From: Calcarisporiella thermophila CBS 279.70
Taxonomy: Eukaryota; Calcarisporiellomycota
DNA length: 64,000 nt
Direction of reading: 5' to 3'
Assembly (NCBI RefSeq): GCF_041956535.1
Contig: NW_027192196.1
Location: forward strand, 985,823 to 1,049,822
Position numbers and translations under genes: made by a program. Each line of letters begins with the position of its first letter. The first letter of the stretch is position 1. Below, one piece after another: positions 44,517 to 56,039 of the stretch. A model generated the notes under the pieces. The model was not told the origin of the DNA. It saw only the letters and a program-made list of their open reading frames with translations, and did no database searches.

Positions 44517-45300
44517 ATTTTAGATCACGTTTGCCAAAGGATTTCCATAGGATGATGAGGAGAGGTTGCTAGATGAACTTCAGTGGCTTTACTTTTATTT
44601 TCTTTCCTTTCTTTATTGGCTTTCTTTTTTATAGTATAAGGGGAAGTTGGGGAAGATTGGGAAGTATATTTTTCTTCTCTTTCTTTTTGGTTATATTTCT
44701 ATTATTTTGTCATTTCATGTGTTCCCTTTTTTTTTTCTCTTCTCTTTCTCCTTATTATTATGGTGTGAACACTGAAAGAAGAAGAAAAAAAAATAAAAAT
44801 AAATATAAGTGGGCTTTATATAAATCATTCTGTTCTCAATCCCTTGAGGCGAGGAGAATGCCGAAATATCGCTGCGAAGGGTCGCTTTGAGAAGATGATT
44901 TTGATCTAAAATGGAAGAAAAGTACACTTAGGGAAAACTGACAAAGAGGTCCAGCCAATTTACTTGGCTATAGTTTTCGATAAGGTCGAGGAAGTGCATT
45001 GCAGTTAGAAGTGTGTTGTGCACATACATGATCCAAAAGTTTGGTCCAAAGGGATAATGGTACAACATTATTGCAACATTGCAATATTGCAATATTTGCA
45101 TTCTATTTTGAATACCTTTAAGTACTGACAGTGAAAAGAGATATTGTCCCTCGGTCACGACTGTTGGAGTCGGGGGAGGGGCAGCGCACGGTATTGTATT
45201 TTGAATTAAAAGTTTTATTTTTGTTTCGCGTCGTCTCCTCAAATGAACATAAGAAAGCGGAAACAAAACAAAAAAGGAGGAAGAGGGAACAAAAGGCTTT
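44517..45300. other. Convergent 3' spacer between SEC31 and eL15
   Basis: T-rich then A-rich DNA with several overlapping poly-A/T tracts at 44730-44810. A minus-strand AATAAA for eL15 lies at 45214. No coding region is supported. Confidence 0.6.
45214..45219 (-). terminator. Candidate polyadenylation signal of the eL15 gene
   Basis: AATAAA on the minus strand (tttatt on plus), about 85 bp after the stop codon. Confidence 0.45.
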
Positions 45301-46109
45301 TTAGCGGTAGCGGCGGAGGGAGAGGGTGTTGTTGCGGCGCCAGTTGGCACGACGACCTCCACCCTTCATGTTGTTGAACAGATGACCACGGCCGGCAATG
45401 CCACGAGACTTGCGTCCGATGGCAGTGAGACCACGGGCCTCGCGGTGCTTGTGCACGGGGTTGCAGATCCAGTTGATGCGGGGGTCGCGGCGGATGGCCT
45501 TGTGGTTGGGGTCCACCAAGATGACCTCGAAATACTTGTAGGTGCTGTCGCTGTTGATCCAGTACGAGTTGAGCACGCGCAAGTTGCCGCAGCGGCGGCC
45601 AACACGCTCCTCGGCGGTGACGCGGAGGGACTTCTGGTACTTGAGTTGGGTGACACCCTGGCGCACAGGCTTACCGTAGGTCTGACCCTTGGGGACGGGC
45701 TTCTTGCGACCTCCACGGCGCACGCGGATGCGGTAGATGACATAGCCCTGCTTGGCCTTGTAACCAAGACGGCGGGCTTTGTCGGGGCGAGAGGGACGCG
45801 ATGCACGATGGATCACGTTCAACTGGCGGTACTCCCAGCAGCGGACGCGGAGAAGGAAGCGCATCACATCGGACTGCTTCTTCTTGTAAAGTTCTGCAGG
45901 ATGGAGGGGAAGGGGCGGGATAAGGGTGAGTTGACAATTGAATTAGATCTGACATTATAACTAATGAAATTTACCCTCGAGATATTTGTAGGCTGAAAAG
46001 TGTAGTTAGACAAACAGGTGGAAACAAAGCGATAGGAAAAGCATAAAATGATATATTAGATGATCGGCGAGCAGAAGAGAAATAAAGCCATCGTCAACTT
46101 ACCACCCAT
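45301..46109 (-). CDS. RPL15: 60S ribosomal protein eL15
   Basis: Core protein of the large ribosomal subunit. Exons 46109-46103, 45992-45975 and 45893-45301 encode 205 residues, matching the family length of about 204. The protein begins [20 protein letters not shown], as in other eukaryotes, and continues with [37 protein letters not shown] and [16 protein letters not shown]. The first two coding exons are only 7 and 18 nt, placing two introns in the first nine codons, a position often used for regulation in ribosomal protein genes. The codons of the large exon are strongly biased, as expected for high expression. Confidence 0.98.
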
Positions 46110-46630
46110 GATGGACAATGGCCTAATGAACACCCCGATGAATCCATACAAAAAGGATAGAAAATGGTTAATAGAACGCATAGAACATCGAGTCCATTCA
46201 TATCGACTCTTGCTTGGATGCCCATCCTAAAGATGATGTGGATAATAGGACGGATGGATGCTACTCACCTTTCTGTCTTGGAGTGGAAAGAGGAGGAATC
46301 GTATTTCGAGGGCCCTGTGGATTTTGTTGTTAAATTTGACAGTCACATGTTTCAGAGCACTACTATTTCTTATATTTTTCCCTTCTACTCACTTTCAAAG
46401 CCATCTCCAATTAAGTTTATTAAGTGACTCTGAAATTCAATATCAAACTCAAAATAAAAAAAAGGTTATTGAGAGGGAGATTCAAGTGGGGTTAATGGGA
46501 CAGTGTGGTTATAAAAAATAAAGTGAAAAAGTGAAAAAAATAAAGGAATCAACATATTTGATATTTACTATGTTTCTTCTAACTGAAAATCAAATATAGT
46601 GTAAAAAAGAATACAGGGCTTGGTATATCA
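46110..46630. promoter_or_regulatory. Intergenic, eL15 promoter and CLC 3' flank
   Basis: A/T-rich spacer behind the CLC gene and before eL15, both on the minus strand. A minus-strand AATAAA at 46417-46422 may serve the CLC gene. No coding region is supported. Confidence 0.5.
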
Positions 46631-49600
46631 TCAGTGTTCTTCAAACTCCTTCAAATAACTCAATACACGCTTTTTATCGATCACACCCACGTATTTGCCA
46701 GTGTGAACAACGCAGAGATAGCGCAAGCCGAGCTTAGTGAAGAGCTCCATCACCAACTCGACGGACGCGTTTTTGTCTACTGCGAGTGGGGCCTAATCAC
46801 GCAACGATATTGATTCAGAAAAGGGCCAGTTAATCAAACTAGTGCACAACTCACATTATCCATATAGGGGGTGAAGTCGGTAAGGGGATCGGCGGGATAC
46901 TGTGCACCGCGCTTAAAATTGCACAGAACGGTGTCGCCGGAAGTGTTAATGCGTTCTGAAAAGAAGCAAAGATATGAGTGCATTGAGGATGAAGGATGCA
47001 AAAATAAGCATGCTAACCTAGGGCATGCTCAAGTTCATTGCATGCAATGTATCCGACTAAGTTCTCGCCTTCCAGAATGGGGATGCCGGAATCACCGTAT
47101 CCGCAGTCAACTTAATGTTTAGACGGTTTGTTTAATGAAGAGTTCACAAGGTTCAAAGGAATAGCAATTACCCATTCGAGCAAGCTTGGTCCTAAGTTGG
47201 CTGACAGTGTTTGGCTCGTTGACATCAATCGTCTCGACAAAAGTCTCGACAATGTCGATGGTGGATTTATGATGAATATGCTCGTGTTTGTTGTCAAGGT
47301 ATGGCAACCCATTTAGTTCTATTAGTTCATCATAGATGCCGTGGGGAGAGAGAGCGTCCGACACCCATTTTGCGATCTAAATACAACAGTGTTATCATAA
47401 AGGGCACAAAAAAGCCAGAATGACAAAAGGGCATTACCATTACGGCTATCATGATTGGCTATTCAATAGAATGGATAAGTGGATTCAATTAACACAAAGC
47501 TGCTCAATTATTATTTAAAAAAAATTTCAGTTGAGGGCTTACGAGAACGTATGTCAACCCGCCTGTCAGCTCGAACATGATCACAACCAAAGAGACTGCA
47601 ACCGCGTACAAAAATGTTAAAAAAAAATCCAAGTTGAGAAACTAGCTAAATATCGTGCTTACCAGTTGTCCTTGTTGCCCCTGCAAGTGTAGCGGCTGCC
47701 CCTACAATACCATATACACCAGGGATCACGCAGCTTCCACTCGAATTACAGCTAGAAAATACAGAGCTATCTGGGAATCGCCTAAGGGAAAGTTCAAGTC
47801 AATCTCAATAAAAAAAAGTATTTCAAAATCGTTCCAGAATCAGACTACATACATGGTAAGATATTGCATACAAAGACCGACAAGTCGCCCTGCAATGCCG
47901 CCCATCGTAAGCGAGGGAAGGAATATACCGGCAGGAACACGAATTCCGAACGTGAAAACAAGGAGGATTGAGCGAATCAAAAATGTTTGTAAGAGCAGCT
48001 TCACAACCGGCCACATTTGGCTAATTTGATTTCTAAAATAGAGGAGTTCGATACATTCGTCAGAATGCTGCTAGGATTTAAACCAGTAAAACTAAATTAG
48101 AAACACTTACACGCATAGCCCTTCGTTATCATCTGAGGGGGAGCATTCGTTAAATAGCTCGGAGGCAAGCTCGGTGAGGCCCATTCTACGGGATAAGTAT
48201 ATCATGCTAGCACAACTAGCTCTTCTGAAAATTAGAGTAGCAAATGTCTTTACCGTGTATAAGGGTTCCAAAAGCTGACTACCGCCGTTACTAGCGTGAC
48301 CACAAGAACTTCGGCGACAGGATATGAATTTAGCCATGAATTGCGGCGGAATCGCGACCAACCTATGTTGACTTTAGTAAACAGTACACCGAATAAACCC
48401 TAATCGGGTGCATATCATAAGTTAGAAATTTTACAGCTTCATACTCCAAATGCGAAATTTATCTACCCCAAAGATCCCTAGGATGAGGAATCCGGCAAGT
48501 TCGAAAAACTTCCAATCTCTATCATATGTCACTTGAAACATGACTAGCTTTCCGGTTCGGAAAGGATCGATGAGCTAAAAAAAGGGGGGAGGGACACTAT
48601 TTTAGAAAATTAAGCAAAAGTAAAAAGTGTTATTCATTACCTTTAGTGTAAAAGCAGCAATCAAAGCGCAGAAGTAGCTGCGAATCATAGTTTTTGCTGG
48701 GAAATAATAACTGACTTCCTCAAGAGAAAAGAGAACACCACCAACCGGGGCGGCAAAAGCAACCGCAACTCCAGCGGCAGCAGAAGCAGATAAGATTTCA
48801 CGACGCTTGCCTAATTTTCCAATTTAATAGATCAGACAGATAAATACGTTAAAGTTTTCCTTGGTTTTAAAAAGCACGTGAGCAAAATTATAGCGAAAGG
48901 GAAAATAACCTTCATTCTTGTTGTATTTGGTAAAAATTCTAGAGGCAATATTGCCGACGCAGCAGGCCACATGCACAAGTGGCCCTTCTTTGCCAGTATT
49001 AAGACCAGATGAGACAGAAAAGCACTGCGGAGCGAAAAGATTTGTTAGACTCAAATCCTCGAGTGTCAGAATACATTTTAATAAGATTTACCAAACCAAT
49101 CGCTTTGACCCAAAGTGTCTTAATGCCAAGGAAACCTCGAATAACGAACCCACCCAGTATGACCTTCACCTCTGGAATACCACTTCCAGCAGCGTAGTAA
49201 GAAATCTTCTTCTTATGGGGCAAATTGCGCGACTTAGTCGTGTTATGCTCAGCGGTGTATTTAACCATGAGAGCCGCCATAAAGCTGAGGCCAACCTAGT
49301 AGATGGGCAACAAGAATCGTTAGCTTCGAGTCATTCTGGTATTGAACGTTCAGGATGAATGGGTTGCTTACCGCCCACATGATATAGAAGAAAAAATCTA
49401 CCAGTATGGGGTCGATGTTAGTAGAACTAGTCGCCTCCGACCAAGAGACCCATTCGGGGCAAAACTCGTTCCCTGATGAGATCAAGTGGAATAAATTGGT
49501 TATAGTGAAGATTTTATAGAAGCGAAAGCGGTTTTACAATACCCGAGTGATTCCAGCAACAAAACTTGCGGTTAAACCGAAAATTGGTTGTGCAGTAGCC

Positions 49601-50335
49601 ATTCTTCAGGTCGGTCAACCATTCAGATACGATGGATATCAAGGCAGCAATACACGCAGTTATCACTCCGGTAATAGTTACGAGTAACCAAGCCTGTGAA
49701 CGATCCCAGACATTTCTCCAAGCAGCTCCCAATCCTTTAAATTGCCGCATTTTACGCACACGAATGCGTTCTTTAACATGATCGTGAATCCAATCTAGTT
49801 AATAACCATTAGGACTGATTAGAATTGGTCACATAAAGTAACTGGGAGTTGGCTTACCTATCGTCGTATAGTCATCTACCCACACACGAATGCCGTTGTT
49901 TTCTTCGAGAATTGCCTGCCTATCTTCATCGTATACCCCATTGCGTCGGTGTAGCCATCGCCTTCCTTTTTCACGGAAAGAGCGCGAGTCTTCAGAATGC
50001 GAGTGATGTCGCTTTTGGGAGCGGGCGAACTCATCGGAGGACAATGACCGCACTGGATGCCAGATCCGATGCCGACGATGCAAAGTGTTTCTAAATAGAA
50101 ACAATAATGTATAAAACCAATTACACATAGATTACCACTTCGAGAAAGACGTAGATACTTACTCGCCTACATTGACATTCTGCCCAAGAACAGAGTCATC
50201 AAATGAAACGCTGTTATATGTACTAGTTTGCCTAGTTCCTAGCAATGAGGTTTGTTCTGTGGCTTGAATGTTGCTCTCCACATCACGGAGAGTATCCGTT
50301 TCGAGCCTATTGTCTATATTCGAGGAATCCCCCAT
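46631..50335 (-). CDS. GEF1: CLC-type chloride/proton exchanger (Gef1-like)
   Basis: Eighteen exons encode 826 residues. The first begins at 50335 and the last ends at 46631; exons of 21 nt (47458-47438) and 53 nt (47595-47543) are included. The membrane core carries all CLC signatures: [13 protein letters not shown] (selectivity), [15 protein letters not shown] with the gating glutamate, and [15 protein letters not shown] with the internal proton glutamate, so it is predicted to be an exchanger and not a channel. [20 protein letters not shown] and [19 protein letters not shown] follow. Two cytosolic CBS domains close the protein ([36 protein letters not shown]). Relatives act in Golgi, endosomal or vacuolar acidification. 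The N-terminal 130 residues are polar with a Ser/His/Arg-rich patch. The start is the ATG of MGDSSNIDN. Confidence 0.96.
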
Positions 50336-50606
50336 CAAGAATTGTGTGGAAATGGTATGCAATAGAATAAATCAGTTCGATGAGTTATTATAATTGAAAA
50401 AAAAAAAATCTATCTAAACATTTATAATTTATAATTTAAGAATGAGCAAAAAAATACCGTGCGTTTTCTATTAGAACGTGCTTAAATGATCCAACTTTCT
50501 GAGTAGGGAACTCGGTGATCAGCGGAGAATCAAAAAATTAGAGAAAGAGGTGGCGACTTCGGTTTTTCCCTCCAGACTACTTTCGAACAAAAGCTGTTTA
50601 TCCACT
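50336..50606. promoter_or_regulatory. Bidirectional promoter of CLC and NIPSNAP genes
   Basis: A 271-bp A/T-rich spacer between divergent starts, with an A-tract at 50396-50408. No defined site is recognised. Confidence 0.5.
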
Positions 50607-52035
50607 ATGAAATCTCTTATTCGCTTCTCACTTGTTCACAACGTCCGCTCCTTACATACTTGCAGACCAGTTCTTTATCCCAGCATTTTCAGCGGAAAGC
50701 TGCAAACGCCTGCTGAAAAGCACATTACTGGAGAAGGAAGCAATGAAGGGCTCCCTTCAAAAGCAAGCGGCATCATCAACTCCATTTTGCATGGCTCCAA
50801 GCAGGCGAAAGATGAAGATCACCAGACGTATTCGAAGCTTCTTGCACGCGGCAAGTATGTTCACGAATTGCAGAGTACGTATAATCTGACGTGCTGGAAA
50901 GGAGAATCCGATGCTCTTCGAAACAATGGTGAACTATCTAAATATGATATATATTACTCAATAGAACATTGTGTCAAACCCGAACGCGTCGATGACTATA
51001 TCGCTTTAATGTAAATGATTATTTACTTTTACTAATAATCACAAGTATTAAATTTACTCGAGCTAGTTCTGAATATTTCCCACGGATTGCTAATGACCCT
51101 GAGAACCAAATCCATCTAACTGGGAGCTGGCAAACACAGATTGGAGATCTGGACTCATTTGGTAGAACGCTGTGCTTGTAAATTCTATTTCTTTTCTATT
51201 AATTCACACGTCTTTTTTTTTTTCTAAATCATCAATAGTTCACATTTGGGAGTTTAAAGGATATACCGGATATCATAAAACAATGGACCGTCTCGATAGA
51301 GATCAGGTAAGTCTGCGCTGGATTTATTAAATGCATCTTATATTGATAAGCTTATTTTTTTAAAAAATAAAAATTAAAGAGCTATCAAAATTTCGAGAAG
51401 CAACTTCGTCCGATGTTACGTTCTCGCGATAATCAAATTTGCCTGGAGTTTGCTTTCTGGGCATCGAGCCCGCCGAAAACCACAGGTGGAGTATACGAAC
51501 TTCGGTCGTACCTCCTTCGAGTAAGTATATGGGTTTCAAAGTGTGTTGATTAGAGATATTTACCGGATATTTTCGCCATTAGCCTGGCAATTTATTAGAA
51601 TGGGAGACAAACTGGTGAGTCTTGTGCGTACGTGCAATTTCTCTTTTTTTTTTCTTGATTTATTGGTATTCAATAGGCGGAAAGGCCTCGAGTGTCGCCG
51701 CCAATTCTGTGAGCCTGTAGGGGCGTGGTTTTCACAACTGGGAGCACTCAACTATGTTCACCACATGTGGTGCTATCCGTAAGTTGATTCGATTTATTCT
51801 TGCACAATAGTCCGAGAACTAACCAATTTTAACAAAGTGATCTGGAAAACCGCAAGATAACTCGCGAGCAGGCTTGGAAAGTGGATGGGTGGGCGACTAC
51901 AGTGTACAATACAGGTAGCAATATTTATGTTTATTGTTTCTGCTTGCTCATACTTACATTTGGATACTAGTTCGATTGATTGATACCATGAATGCCTCCA
52001 TTATGAAGCCACTACCTTTCAGCCCTCTGAAGTAA
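50607..52035 (+). CDS. NIPSNAP-family mitochondrial protein
   Basis: Nine exons (50607-50874, 50965-51010, 51067-51161, 51239-51306, 51380-51520, 51583-51614, 51677-51778, 51838-51914, 51971-52035) encode 297 residues. The N-terminus (MKSLIRFSLVHNVRSLHTCR) is basic and hydroxylated, as in mitochondrial presequences. The two ferredoxin-like NIPSNAP domains show VHELQKHCVKPERVDDYIAL, LTGSWQTQIGDLDSFVHIWE, GYTGYHKTMDRLDRD, then QICLEFAFWASSPP, GGVYELRSYLLRPGNLLEWE and FSQLGALNYVHHMWCYPDLE. Animal relatives mark damaged mitochondria for autophagy; the molecular activity is not settled. The 50607 ATG is chosen because the upstream in-frame GTG is not a likely start. Confidence 0.93.
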
Positions 52036-52377
52036 GACATCTGTGGAGTCTCTGTTGCACCACTTATTATCTTTAACTCTCCATGTGACCTTATATTTTA
52101 TTTTCTCGTGACACATCACCCCTCTCTTAATTCTATGTAACTTTGGAAGAATGGGACATTTGAGTGATGTATCTTTCTTTTATTGGAAGCGAGCAAGAGT
52201 ATCCTGGAAACTTGGCTCATTATTCAAGATTAAAAAAATAAAAAAGAAAAAAAAGGAAAAACTGATATGGAAAAATTCATACAAGCATTGAAATATATAT
52301 ATTAAATATTGCATTGTATATCTGCATTTATGCTTATTGTGAACTGAACGTCAACTCTTACTGCAGCAGACAGACAT
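52036..52377. other. Convergent 3' spacer between NIPSNAP and VNX1 genes
   Basis: A/T-rich DNA with A-tracts at 52230-52258 that fit 3'-end formation of the plus-strand gene. No coding region is supported. Confidence 0.6.
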
Positions 52378-53195
52378 TTAAATCGCGCCTTCTTTGGCAA
52401 GTGGAGCATAGAAAAATCCGGCGACAAGCACCAGATAAGAGAGGATAAGGATCGAGCCCTTGAAGTAGTTGCTCTTGCCCTCTTGGTATGTATGAACTAA
52501 GAGAAATACGGAGAAGATCAGGGAAAACACATCCCACCGAGGAAACACTAGCCTGTCGAGCAAGAAAGCATAACAAACTTGTTATATCTCATATGCTTGA
52601 ACAATAAAAAAAAGGGCACCTACGTGAATGTATTGCGCAACAGCTCCTTCTTTCCCCAATTGATCCAGACTGAAAATGCTACCATCGCAGGAATCTGCAG
52701 TAAAATGACCTGCAGAGCATAAGCTGAGCCGATCTCCATACTGAGCGCCGTATTCCCATAGAGAGCAAAAGCAATTGCATTCATAAACTCGGTCACATTG
52801 GGCACCTAATAGAAGGCGGAAATCAACAGGCTATGAAGCAAATGCGATACAGAGAAAACGGAATAGGTAATTGCGTACCAGAGCAAAAATGGTCAGACCA
52901 ACAAACTTTTCATCGATGGAGGGAGACATTAGAATGACATCCACAGTATCAACAAGAATCTCTATAAAATCAGAGTTGTATACATAGGTTAGTGTCTTAT
53001 CTAACATGAGACTATTTAGAGCACCTGCCTGCTACAATCGAATATAGCACGGTACATGCAAGTAGCACAATGGCACTTTTGATCTTGCCCCAATTTGGCG
53101 AGTCATGTCCCGAATGGCCTTCATCGTCATCGTCGGGTTCCACTTCGTGGCGAATGGGCAATCCAGACAATGAGGAACTCATTTGATGGCCCTGT

Positions 53196-53232
<37 letters not shown>

Positions 53233-55808
53233 CTACAGACATTGCATGACTAGCAACGGCTGCTGCAATCTGAGCGACGTGTGCTATCGTGTCTATTCCA
53301 GGAATGGACAGTGAATGTGTCTCGGATCCAGCTTCACTTGCATTATAAGTGCCCCCAGTGCCATCTAACGTACGAGAGGACGAGGGTGCAAGTGTGGTTG
53401 TCCCTAATTGTGGGTTTTGTTGTATCTGTTCGTCGTCTGTTTGTTTATATGTATTGTTGATAGGATTAGATTGGTTATCTACACCCATATAGTATGTGTG
53501 AGTCGGCATAGAGTTCTCTTGAGTGCCGTTTCGAGCATGGTTTTGCTGCTGCTGGAAATGAGGTATCACATGGGCCAAAAGGCGGCGATAAAGAGACAGA
53601 TCCCTTCCATGAACCCAGCCGTCGTTGTGATGCGATGAGTGCCAAATGTGGCTGGCATGTGTACGCAAGCTGAACCAAAGAGCAATAAAATAGGCCTAAA
53701 TCACACCATATTCATTAATTGCGGATTGAAATTAGGAATTTAACAAGTTCTCGCATACCGAAGGAAGTACCGCCGCGCAAAAGTACATTAGAGGTTTAAC
53801 ATTGCTCTGGTAGAATGGGTCAGTATTGGGCGATGGCTGGGAGTAGAAACAACGCTTGCACTGCCAAGGCTCTTGAGAGGAAACACATTCAGTGCATTTC
53901 ATTTCAAACTGTTGATGTGAATTGAAGGGTTAAGTGGAGTTTGAGCATAAGAATATAAACTAGAATAATACCGTGCCGTATATTTGATAGATAAGCGTCG
54001 GGGTAAGTGATCCAACCAAAGCCATGATAAGCATAGTTGCAGTAACACCTATGAAAAAAAAAAATGAGCACAAAACCAGAGGTCAGCACAACTCTGCTCG
54101 AATTATAGGGCCGCGTACAAGTAATTACCTGCACTTTTCGCGTTAAATCTTTGTTCTTTCCTTTTTAGGCCTCCTGCCACCATAGATGAACCAGGCAAGA
54201 GTAGGACACCCGCGAGTAAACTTCCAATTATACTCCCCTCGACCAAATTTGCTTTCCCGTCCATCAGCGCAAAGGCATATAACACGATTTCAATGACACT
54301 GCCGAAAGTAGCGTTGATGACCGCTCCCATTCCAAGCGATGATTGAGCCGAAATGGAAGAGACCGCCATGCCAATAAAGTATGACAATGGAATGACGGAT
54401 ACAATTGCTAGTGTGAAAATGACGCCCGGTTGCGCAAAGAAGGATTGATGATTGCTCCACGGTGCAAGCACGTATTCAGCAAAAATGGTGAAAAACACAA
54501 CCGACATCAGATTAATAAATATGATGTTGATTCCATCGTACGTATATTTATAATATTGAAATCCAATGGCTTTGTACGTGCACAATAGAATAACTGAAGG
54601 TCGGGTAGTGATGATGGTGAGAGACGAGCCAGCGCGAAAGTGGAGTCGAAGCGGATATCGGCGGAGGTGGCGGTTCACTTGATAGGTGAGCTTTGCCATG
54701 GGAATCGTAATAACCATAAACCAGCAGAGGGTCGAGACAAAATACAGCATCGGCGCTTTAGTATTGCGTGGAAACAGTTTAGCATGTCGGTAAAATAATT
54801 ATCAATTTAGAATGGAGCGGTTTACATACCTATGAGAACAAAGTACCATATGTAAAATACAACACCACCAAAGCCGAGCTTACAGAGACTCTTAAAGCAG
54901 CTTGTAGGACTTTTTTTCAGGCTTTGGTCTTGTGACTTCATCTTCTTCTGGCTACCAAGCAGAGCATCACGTTCAGTGGGACCCGAATCTTCACCACGCT
55001 CAAGCTGCTCTAAATTTTCTGCGTTTCCAGGCAACGAGGATTCAAGTTCAACGCGGCCCAGATACTTGCCGAATGGCCAGAAGAGGTACCCAGCTAGCTC
55101 CTTCATCACTCTTCCGTATTCCTGGCCACCAGGGGTAAGCAGCAGGGCCGCAGCAACCACTAAACTCACCAAGCACATCCACCAGCCAAAAAATAGACAC
55201 CAAGCGATATTGCCCGGATAAAGGTAGAGTTCAGGAGAAGAGCTTGGCAGTGAATGTAGCGCGTATTTTGCATTGCGTACCACTGAGCGCGATTTTTTGT
55301 AAAGCGCGGGCTTCCATAATGGCAACCCGAATGGATGAGTAATGTTGATAGCCTACAAAGGGAAGAAGGTCATTCGATTAAAAATGTAAATAAAGTACGC
55401 ATTGATTGCAAATTTTACATCTTGTCTGTCCTTAATCGTCATTTCACGTTCGCTTTCCTCATCGTCCTCCTCCTCTTCATTCAAAACTCTCTCATTTTGT
55501 ATATCCTCCTCTTCCTCTTCATTTTCTTCATCTCTATGACGTCGGTGACGCCTCCGCCTTCGCTTGCTAGAGCTGTGATCAGAGGTATCCTCTTCATCTA
55601 TATCCTCACTGTTATTGGACCCGGAAGTTGAACTAATCGACGGGGAACGGTGAGACGAGCGACGGGAGAGCCGATGAGAGGACTGACGAGTGCGTCGTTT
55701 GCGCAAGCTGGGTCGCGTGGTGTGGGAAGTAGTAGCAGACCGAAGCGGCAGCTCACGCTCTGAACGCGGGCTGGGGCGATTCTCTAAATGCAACGAATCA
55801 CCCCCCAT
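52378..55808 (-). CDS. VNX1: VNX1-type vacuolar cation/proton exchanger
   Basis: Member of the cation/Ca2+ exchanger superfamily; yeast Vnx1 exchanges Na+ or K+ for H+ in endomembranes. Exons 55808-55419, 55352-54830, 54755-54129, 54048-53972, 53908-53759, 53695-53029, 52961-52879, 52805-52624 and 52552-52378 encode 957 residues. A basic then acidic Ser-rich head is followed by THPFGLPLWKPALYKK and a YccF-like membrane segment (LYPGNIAWCLFFGWWM). The first exchanger repeat is GMGAVINATFGSVIEIVLYA with the ion-binding Glu. The second is in AEILVDTVDVILMSPSIDEK and VPNVTEFMNAIAFAL. The loop between them holds a cysteine-rich patch (MKCTECV, CKRCFYS) and a 13-Gln run. One intron (53028-52962) appears to use a GC donor. 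Confidence 0.92.
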
Positions 55809-56039
55809 TAATATAATGCAATTAAGAGGAAAAAAGGAAAGGAATAACTATAATTTTAAGAAATTCTGTCTAAATGAATTTTATAAGGGCCATTCAAATG
55901 CATTTTGCAGTGACGTAGAAATCCCGTTCTTATCCCGGATTGGGATTATTCCTCTTCAGCGTTTGTCTCGTTTTTATCGCTTGCCGTTTTTTACACAATA
56001 ACAAACAGAAAAGGGTGGTGGTGGGGGAAGCCTAATACA
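55809..56039. promoter_or_regulatory. Bidirectional promoter of VNX1 and SWR1
   Basis: Only 231 bp separate the divergent start codons of the two genes. The sequence is A/T-rich, with no clear TATA box. Confidence 0.5.
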
